Part shown: piece after piece, positions 58,114 to 64,000 of the stretch | Numbering within the stretch: the first letter of the stretch is position 1 | How the letters are laid out: each line of letters begins with the position of its first letter | NCBI GenBank assembly: GCA_006218035.1 | Contig: VBWC01000001.1 | Location: 103,259 to 167,258, forward strand | Source of the DNA: Gammaproteobacteria bacterium | GTDB lineage: Bacteria; Pseudomonadota; Gammaproteobacteria; VBWC01 | DNA: 64,000 bases | Direction of reading: 5' to 3' | Notes under the pieces: generated by a model | Seen by the model: the letters and a program-made list of their open reading frames with translations, nothing else | What the model was told of the DNA's origin: nothing | Database searches by the model: none | Program-made: the position numbers and the translations under genes

Positions 58114-59511
58114 TCAACGTTCCGAGAGCGCACGCTCTCTGGCCTTGAGCACGGGCTTCAGCAGGTAATCGAGCACCGTCTTCTTGCCGGTCTTGATGTC
58201 GACCATCGCCGTCATGCCCGGAATAATGCGCAACGCGTCGGCGTTCGGCCCGAGATAACTCTTGCGCGTACGGACGCGTATCACGTAATAATTTTCGCCA
58301 CGACCCTTGCCGGCGGCATCGTCCGCTCTGATGGTATCGGCGCTGATATGCTCCAGCTCGCCGTCAAGCCCGCCATATATCGAGAAGTCATAGGCACTGA
58401 ATTTCACCACCGCGTCCTGCCCCGGCCGCAGGAACGCTATGTCGGCCGGCCGAATATTCGCTTCGACGAGGAGCGAATCCTCCAGCGGCACGATCTCGAC
58501 CAGATCCATGCCCGGCTGCACGACGCCGCCGACGGTCGTGACCTTGATCTGCTTGACTATGCCGTGCACCGGCGAACGCACAATGGTACGGGTCACCCGG
58601 TCTTGCGCGGCACGCACGATTTCCGTAACCCCTGACAGGTCCGCCTGTACCTGATTGAGCTCGGCAAGCGCCTGGGTACGAAAGGTGATCTCGGCGTCCT
58701 CGATCTTGTTGTTCGCCTCGGCGATCGCTGACTCAAGACGCGGCGCGGACAACGAGGCTGTCTCCAGCTCACCCTTGATGTCGTTCACACTGCGCTTCAA
58801 GCGCAATACCTCCACCGGCGATATGACTCCCTCGCCGACCAGCGGCTCGGATATTTTCAGCTCTTGCTCCACCAGGCGGTAGCTGCGCCGCAACTGCTCG
58901 GTGCGCGCCTTCAACTCCGCAAGATCCTGCTGCTTCTGCTCCTGCTGCTGTTTTAGAATGCCGGTCTTGCTCTGTAACTCGTGTTGGCGGGATTGAAACA
59001 GATCCTGCTGGTTTCTGGCGGTCTGCGGCTGTGCGCTGACCACCTCGGCCGGCGGCTCAAACAGGCGTCCTTCAGACTCCGCCGTCAGCCGTGCCAGTTG
59101 CGCCAGCAGATCGTAGTACTTTTGTTGTGTCTCGCGGAAGCTGGAAGAAAAACGCGTATCGTCGAGCCGCAGCAGTGGCTGGTCCTTGGCAACGGTTGCG
59201 CCCTCCGCCACGAGCAGCTCCTGCAGAATACCGCCCTCGAAATTCTGCACGACCTGCACCTTGCTGGATGGAATCACTTTCCCGGCGCCCGTCGTCACCT
59301 CATCGAGTGTGGCAAACGCGGCCCAGACCAGCGCAATGATAAAAAACAGTGCCGCCGCGCCCAGAATCAGGTGGCTGCCGGCACGGGTACCCCGAAACGT
59401 CGACGCGTTCACGTCGGACATGAATTCGACATCGTCGTGGTACGCCTCGGAAAAACTCTCCTTGGTATAGCGTTGAAACGCTGCGGCAAACCGTTCCCGC
59501 ATTGTTTTCAC
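58114..59511 (-). CDS. lapC: Type I secretion membrane-fusion protein (LapC/HlyD family)
   Basis: 465 residues, GTG start overlapping the lapB stop codon by 4 bp (GTGA), with AAGG about 8 nt upstream; an ATG follows three codons later. One membrane helix at about 50-70 ('LILGAAALFFIIALVWAAFA'), then 'GKVIPSSKVQVVQNFEGGIL', a long coiled-coil hairpin (about 150-290) and the beta-barrel 'VHGIVKQIKVTTVGGVVQPG', 'EIVPLEDSLLVEANIRPADI'. It bridges LapB and the TolC-like duct across the periplasm. Confidence 0.95.
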   Translation of the reverse strand: MKTMRERFAAAFQRYTKESFSEAYHDDVEFMSDVNASTFRGTRAGSHLILGAAALFFIIALVWAAFATLDEVTTGAGKVIPSSKVQVVQNFEGGILQELLVAEGATVAKDQPLLRLDDTRFSSSFRETQQKYYDLLAQLARLTAESEGRLFEPPAEVVSAQPQTARNQQDLFQSRQHELQSKTGILKQQQEQKQQDLAELKARTEQLRRSYRLVEQELKISEPLVGEGVISPVEVLRLKRSVNDIKGELETASLSAPRLESAIAEANNKIEDAEITFRTQALAELNQVQADLSGVTEIVRAAQDRVTRTIVRSPVHGIVKQIKVTTVGGVVQPGMDLVEIVPLEDSLLVEANIRPADIAFLRPGQDAVVKFSAYDFSIYGGLDGELEHISADTIRADDAAGKGRGENYYVIRVRTRKSYLGPNADALRIIPGMTAMVDIKTGKKTVLDYLLKPVLKARERALSER

Positions 59512-62357
59512 TGCGACACCTTGATCTTGCCTTGTTTCAGCGCTTCCATGACGTCGTCCTTCGGCCCGTCCGCCACGACACTGCCGCCATCCATGACGAT
59601 GATGCGGCTTACCAGGCTAAGTAGCGACGCGCGATGCGTCACCAGCAGCAGCGTCTTGTTCTCGAGCAACAGCGATAGACGCTGTTTCAGCAGTTCCTCG
59701 GAGCGGTTATCCATCGCGTTACTCGGTTCGTCCATCAGCAGTATCGGCGCATCCGTCAGCAGGGCGCGGGCCACCGCGACGCTCTGGCGCTGACCGCCCG
59801 AAAGGCCTTCGCCGCGTTCGCCGACCTGACGATCGAAACCGGCGGGATCGGCGTTGACAAAATGGGTGACACCGGCGATGTCTGCCGCACGCAGCATCGC
59901 TGCGTCGTCCGCGTGCGGCGCACCCAGCACGATGTTGTCCCGCACACTGCCATAGAGCAACATGATGTCCTGCGGCACGTAACCGATGTTGTGGCGAATG
60001 TCCGCCGGATCGAGCTGCCGGATATCGGTGCCGTCGAGCAATACCGAGCCGCCGTCCGGCTCATACAGACCCAGAACCAGCTTGCCGATCGTGCTTTTTC
60101 CGGAACCGATGCGGCCGATGATCGCGACATGTTCACCTGAATGGATCGTGAACGAAACGCCTTTCAGCGCCGCGACCTGCTGCCCCGGATAACTGAAAAC
60201 AGCGCTTCTGAATTCGATGTCGCCCTTGAACACCGGGCGGTGCAGGAAGCTTTTTCCGGCCGGGCGCTCCAGCGGCATCTCCATCAATCGGGTGATGGTC
60301 TGCAGCGACGCCTTGGCCTGGTGGTAGCGCGTGAGTGTTGCCGCCACCTGCGACAACGGCGCCAGCGCGCGGCCGGTCAGCAAGGTGCAGGCGATCAGCG
60401 CACCTATCGTCATCTCGCCGGCGCCGATCAGGTAAACGCCCGCGATCACCACGATGACCGTTGCCAACTGTTGCAGGAACGCCGTCGTATTCGCTGCGCC
60501 AGCCGACAGTAGCCGCACCCTGAGACTCAGTTTGGCGATATTGCCGACCGCCTGCTCCCAGAGGCGCTGACGGGTACCCTCGGCACCGGTGCTCTTGATG
60601 GTCTCCAGCCCGGTCAGACATTCGATCAACGTCGCATGTTTTTGTGTGGAATGCCGGAACAGCTGCTCAACGGTCTTGCCAAGCGGTATCTGGATGACAA
60701 ATCCGGCGAGCACGGCAATCGGGATGACGGCGACCGGAATCCATGCCAGCGGACCACCGATCATCCAGATAATCAGAATAAACAGTATCGTGAACGGCAG
60801 ATCGACCAGCGCGGTCAGCGTCGTCGACGTGAAAAAATCCCGGAGGCTCTCGAATTCCTGGAGATTATTTGCAAACGCGCCGACCGACGGCGGCCTCGCC
60901 GCCATCCGGATGCCCATGACCCGTTCAAACAGCATCGCCGACAGTACAATATCGGTACGTTTGCTCGCGATGTCGATAAAGTAACCGCGCAGCGTGCGTA
61001 TCACCCAGTCAAAACCGAAAACAATCGCGATACCGATAGACAGTACCCAGAGCGTTTCAATCGCGTTATTGGGCACCACGCGGTCGTAGACATTCATGAT
61101 GAACAGCGGCGTGGCGAGCGCAAAGAAATTGATCAGGAATGACGCCAGCAGCACCTCGCTGTAAATCACCCAGGAATCCTTCAAGGTATCCCAGAACCAG
61201 TGGTGCGGCCGTGGAATAACGGAACTGGCACTGCGATCGTCAAATCGATAGGCGGGATTGACGAAGATCGCGCAACCGTTGTACTGCGCCAACACATCCG
61301 CAAAGGCGAGCACCGTAGCGCCCTCGCCGGATTCGGGCTGAATAACCCGCAGACTGCCGTCGTCCCGGATCTTCTCGAGAATGCATGCCTGACCGTCCTT
61401 GAGCAACAACACGGCCGGCAGTACCAGTGCCGAAATTTTACCGAGCGGACGTTTAACGACTCGCGCAGACAAACCGGCGCGCGCGGCGGCGCGCACGAAC
61501 AGCGCCGGGGTCAGGCGGTTATCCACCAGCGGCAACCCGGCCGTCAACGCATCGGCACTGAACGGTTGATGCATCATCTTGGCGAGTATCGTCAGACAAC
61601 CCAGCAACGGATCGTCATGAGACGAGCGGCCGCCCGCGTGATCCCGGGCAGCCGCTACCGCGTCATCCGGCGGCGATTTGACGGGCGGTTCGGCCGCCGG
61701 GCGCCGCGCGTCCTGATCGCCGCGATCCACACGCGGTTGCGACACTTCCGCCACCGTCGCATGCACCTGGAATCGCGTCGGGCTGCCTGCCGGCGATACG
61801 GCGGTAATCGTGGCAAAATTCAGCGCGTCGGTTTCCGCCTGACTGGTGCCAGCCGGACTGTTTGCCGTTGATTCAATTTTGATCGCCGCCGCCGGTTTAA
61901 CGGACAGGCTCGCCGCGGTCGACACACCGGCGTCGTCAGGCGGCGCCGCATCCGCCTTCTGCGTCGGCGGTTTCGACAAATCATCGCGCCGCAAGGTTGC
62001 CACATTGGTAGCGCCGGTTTTCGACGCCAGCAAGGCAGCCAACGTAGCGGGATCGGCGTCGCGTCGCGGTACCACCGCCGGCACCGGTCCGGAAACACGG
62101 GCGCCATCGCGTACTGCCCGAACTCCTGATTCCGCGTCAGCGGTTGGAACGGCGACGCGCGGAGGCAATATAGGGGCGTCGCCCTTGCCGTCGCCAAACG
62201 TATCTGCCGACGGGGCCGGTTTTACCGCTGGCTTCGCCGCAGCGTCCTGGGCAGGGCTGACACGTCGGGAGACCGGGATTCGCCGCTTGGGCGGCGGACT
62301 CGGCTTACCGATAACCTTCTCGATAAACGGAAAAATCTTGTTGTACAGATCAAGCAT
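59508..62357 (-). CDS. lapB: Type I secretion ABC transporter (LapB) with a long N-terminal extension
   Basis: 949 residues, about 230 more than usual LapB. Residues 1-245 are a Pro/Ala/Asp-rich, low-complexity region preceded by a short amphipathic start ('MLDLYNKIFPFIEKVIG'). A C39-like domain follows at about 247-380. The catalytic Cys of true C39 peptidases appears to be Pro ('DDPLLGCLTILAKMM'), so it should not cleave. Then come the membrane domain (about 395-680) and an ATPase: Walker A 'IGRIGSGKSTIGKL', signature 'LSGGQRQSVAVARAL', Walker B 'ILLMDEPSNAMD'. GGGGAG 6 nt before ATG 62357 makes the long start convincing. It is the first gene of lapB-lapC-luxR-tolC/ompA. Confidence 0.94.
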   Translation of the reverse strand: MLDLYNKIFPFIEKVIGKPSPPPKRRIPVSRRVSPAQDAAAKPAVKPAPSADTFGDGKGDAPILPPRVAVPTADAESGVRAVRDGARVSGPVPAVVPRRDADPATLAALLASKTGATNVATLRRDDLSKPPTQKADAAPPDDAGVSTAASLSVKPAAAIKIESTANSPAGTSQAETDALNFATITAVSPAGSPTRFQVHATVAEVSQPRVDRGDQDARRPAAEPPVKSPPDDAVAAARDHAGGRSSHDDPLLGCLTILAKMMHQPFSADALTAGLPLVDNRLTPALFVRAAARAGLSARVVKRPLGKISALVLPAVLLLKDGQACILEKIRDDGSLRVIQPESGEGATVLAFADVLAQYNGCAIFVNPAYRFDDRSASSVIPRPHHWFWDTLKDSWVIYSEVLLASFLINFFALATPLFIMNVYDRVVPNNAIETLWVLSIGIAIVFGFDWVIRTLRGYFIDIASKRTDIVLSAMLFERVMGIRMAARPPSVGAFANNLQEFESLRDFFTSTTLTALVDLPFTILFILIIWMIGGPLAWIPVAVIPIAVLAGFVIQIPLGKTVEQLFRHSTQKHATLIECLTGLETIKSTGAEGTRQRLWEQAVGNIAKLSLRVRLLSAGAANTTAFLQQLATVIVVIAGVYLIGAGEMTIGALIACTLLTGRALAPLSQVAATLTRYHQAKASLQTITRLMEMPLERPAGKSFLHRPVFKGDIEFRSAVFSYPGQQVAALKGVSFTIHSGEHVAIIGRIGSGKSTIGKLVLGLYEPDGGSVLLDGTDIRQLDPADIRHNIGYVPQDIMLLYGSVRDNIVLGAPHADDAAMLRAADIAGVTHFVNADPAGFDRQVGERGEGLSGGQRQSVAVARALLTDAPILLMDEPSNAMDNRSEELLKQRLSLLLENKTLLLVTHRASLLSLVSRIIVMDGGSVVADGPKDDVMEALKQGKIKVSQ

Positions 62358-62551
62358 TACTACTCCCCGGGACGATCTGCCTCCGCAGTCACCGACCGCG
62401 TGGCGTCCACGCGCCGGCCGTCTGCTAAATGTTTTACGTCACCCGTCAGATATAGGTATCGTTCCGTGCCGCAGATACCTTGAAGAACATCAGGCGCATT
62501 AAGGTACAAGGAACAGACGCTTATATCCACTTTCGAGGCATGGAGGACACA

Positions 62552-62890
62552 ATGCCATACATCACCCGCGACACCAGTGGAAAAATCATGGCGCTTTACG
62601 GCGAACAACGCCCGGACGCGACCGAAGAACTGCCGATCGAACATCCCGATCTTCAGCCGCTTTTGGACCAGCTGCGACTGGTACGTCAGGCAAAAGACCA
62701 ACTCTCGTCGCTGGATAGCAATATGGTGCGCGTCATTGAGGATCTGGTCGACGTCCTGATCGAAAAAAAGGTCATCCTCGCGACCGACCTGCCGCATGCC
62801 GCCCAGGAAAAACTGCTGGGGCGGCAACGCCTGCGCCAGAAGATGACCGCGCTCGACGACCTGATGGTTGGCGAGGACGACATCATCTGA
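62552..62890 (+). CDS. Small conserved cytosolic protein linked to Lap-type adhesins
   Basis: 112 residues from ATG 62552 ('MPYITRDTSGKIMALYGEQ'), chosen because GGAGG lies 5 nt upstream; the track's start is 72 bp earlier. Mostly helical, with a conserved block 'NMVRVIEDLVDVLIEKKVIL' followed by 'ATDLPHAAQEKLLGRQRLRQ'. Pseudomonas homologues are often labelled 'tryptophan synthase subunit beta-like', which looks like a historic misannotation because no PLP fold is present. It lies between lapB (divergent) and the adhesin gene, 193 bp before the latter. Confidence 0.8.
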   Translation: MPYITRDTSGKIMALYGEQRPDATEELPIEHPDLQPLLDQLRLVRQAKDQLSSLDSNMVRVIEDLVDVLIEKKVILATDLPHAAQEKLLGRQRLRQKMTALDDLMVGEDDII

Positions 62891-63083
62891 CCTGCTGGTG
62901 ACTGCGTCGCGGCGCACTTCGGCAATGCCTCCGGACGATTTTCGTTATCGACTATAACTGGCTGTTTTTAATAAACCTGTTGCCGGGCTAGTACCTCTGT
63001 ACAATTGCCGGCGCGATGCAAAACCGTATGGTGCCTGGTTACTTCCAGAGCGAATTCATACACCCAGAATCGAGGAATCCGGT

Positions 63084-64000
63084 ATGGCGCAGCAAATCGG
63101 CATGGTCAAAAACATCACCGGCACAGTCAGCGCAACAGGCGCCGACGGGACGCAACGCATCCTGTTCGAAGGTGATGTAGTTGCTGCTGACGACGTCATC
63201 AGCAGCAACGGCGACGGCCGTGTCGAAATCTCCTTCAGCGATGGTACTACACTCGAAATGGGCCCGAACGCGCTAATTGTTCTGGATAAATCGATATTCG
63301 ATCCAGCGACTGCCGTGACCGGCACGCCGGCGGCCGGAAACACCGACGCGACCGTCGCCGCACTGCAGCGGGCTATCCTGGCAGGCCAGGATCCGACACA
63401 GGTCGCCGAGGCGCCTGCCACGGGACCCGGCGCCGAATCCGAGAGTCTCGATCCGGGCTTTACGGTTCGGATGACAAACCAGAAGGTCACGCCGATCAGC
63501 GGCTTTGACACATCGGGCGTTACGCCGGATACCTTCCTGTTGCCCCAGGATGAACTGCTACAAAACCCGTTCCCGTTAGTTTCGATTACCGGATCCAGCC
63601 CACCGGGCACCCCTGGTGGTGGCGGCGGCGGATCGACCAGCGCCTTAAGTACCGGTTCGGCAATCGAAGGTAACCCGGTCATATTCGACATAAACCTCAG
63701 CACGATAAGCGCTGGGGACACCACGGTAACAGTCAATGTCTTTAGTAGTCCCGGCGACACCGCGACGCCCGGCGTGGACTACACCAGCCAACTCTATACC
63801 GTCATTATTCCGGCCGGCCAGAGTTCTGCACAATTAGGCGTGGACACCGTCGCTGATGGCATACATGAACCGAACGAAACGTTTTCTGCACAAATACTGA
63901 CGGCAACCAATTCCGCCGGCACCATTAATATCAATTCCACGCCGGCGACCGGTACCATCATCGATAACGATACGCCGACCGTTACTGTCACCGGCACCAA
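63084..64000 (+). CDS. LapA-like giant surface adhesin, 3' end outside the window
   Basis: Not in the ORF track because no stop codon occurs before the window end. ATG 63084 follows GAGGA by 7 nt. At least 305 codons are open. Residues 1-125 form a LapA-type retention module: 'GTVSATGADGTQRILFEGDV', 'RVEISFSDGTTLEMGPNAL', then 'VAALQRAILAGQDPTQVAEA'. Around the usual LapG site the protein has 'APATG', and a canonical-looking 'PAAG' lies at 82-85. A Gly6 linker near 178 leads to a Calx-beta-like module ('PGVDYTSQLYTVIIPAGQSS', 'DGIHEPNETF', 'GTIIDNDTPTVTV') that probably repeats beyond the window. A C-terminal RTX secretion signal is expected but not visible. Confidence 0.93.
   Translation, partial: MAQQIGMVKNITGTVSATGADGTQRILFEGDVVAADDVISSNGDGRVEISFSDGTTLEMGPNALIVLDKSIFDPATAVTGTPAAGNTDATVAALQRAILAGQDPTQVAEAPATGPGAESESLDPGFTVRMTNQKVTPISGFDTSGVTPDTFLLPQDELLQNPFPLVSITGSSPPGTPGGGGGGSTSALSTGSAIEGNPVIFDINLSTISAGDTTVTVNVFSSPGDTATPGVDYTSQLYTVIIPAGQSSAQLGVDTVADGIHEPNETFSAQILTATNSAGTININSTPATGTIIDNDTPTVTVTGT

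Noticed and set aside
63056-63760. 234-aa minus-strand ORF at the window end
   Set aside because: Antisense to the adhesin. The plus frame shows the retention module, a Shine-Dalgarno and Calx-beta-like motifs, although the track omitted it because it has no stop codon in the window.

Overview
This 64 kb window is an ordinary-looking chromosomal segment of a high-GC gammaproteobacterium. That placement rests on gene content and order only: a leuCDB-asd-fimV block, a truA-trpFBA-accD-folC-dedD-cvpA-purF-metZ block, lpxH, and a LapD/LapG-type adhesin system. No rRNA or other marker gene is present, so a narrower placement (for example purple-sulfur-bacteria relatives) would be a guess. I see no insertion sequence, prophage or CRISPR array.

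Layout. 1-9.1 kb: glycogen and alpha-glucan metabolism: a 5'-truncated glgP, converging with a glgC-GH57-malQ operon, and glgB divergent from glgC. 9.1-16.6 kb (minus strand): leuC-leuD-leuB-asd-fimV and an EcfT-like membrane protein. 16.7-24.7 kb: folD, cysS, gltX, ppiA, lpxH, a possible small membrane protein, two tandem PstS-like periplasmic proteins and hemH. 25.0-27.5 kb: a large orphan lipoprotein with its own terminator. 27.8-34.8 kb: a Nudix hydrolase, htpG, pgm and ppsA. 35.1-38.5 kb: an outer-membrane porin, a third PstS-like protein and a chemoreceptor. 38.7-50.2 kb (minus strand): glycerate kinase, metZ and the purF-to-truA block. 50.2-52.4 kb: a small globin, tRNA-Ser(CGA) and mltF. 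52.6-64 kb: a biofilm-adhesin secretion and retention locus of Lap type. It holds lapG and lapD on the plus strand, then lapB-lapC-luxR-(TolC-OmpA fusion) on the minus strand. A small conserved protein and the 5' end of a giant adhesin read out of the window on the plus strand.

How the parts work together. GlgC makes ADP-glucose, GlgB branches the polymer, GlgP, MalQ and GH57 mobilise it, and Pgm links glucose-1-P to glucose-6-P. PpsA and glycerate kinase connect to gluconeogenic carbon. In the Lap locus, LapB, LapC and the TolC-like protein would export the adhesin, whose N-terminal module would hold it in the outer membrane. LapG would release it by proteolysis unless LapD, bound to c-di-GMP, sequesters LapG.

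Most unusual points: a TolC-OmpA fusion as the T1SS outer-membrane component; an approximately 245-residue Pro/Ala-rich N-terminal extension on LapB whose start is fixed by a strong Shine-Dalgarno; a non-canonical candidate LapG cleavage site in the adhesin; a LuxR-type regulator inside the secretion operon; three PstS-like proteins without transporter genes; mutually exclusive hairpins before metZ; and separation of fimV from truA. Dispersed palindromic repeats sit in several intergenic gaps.
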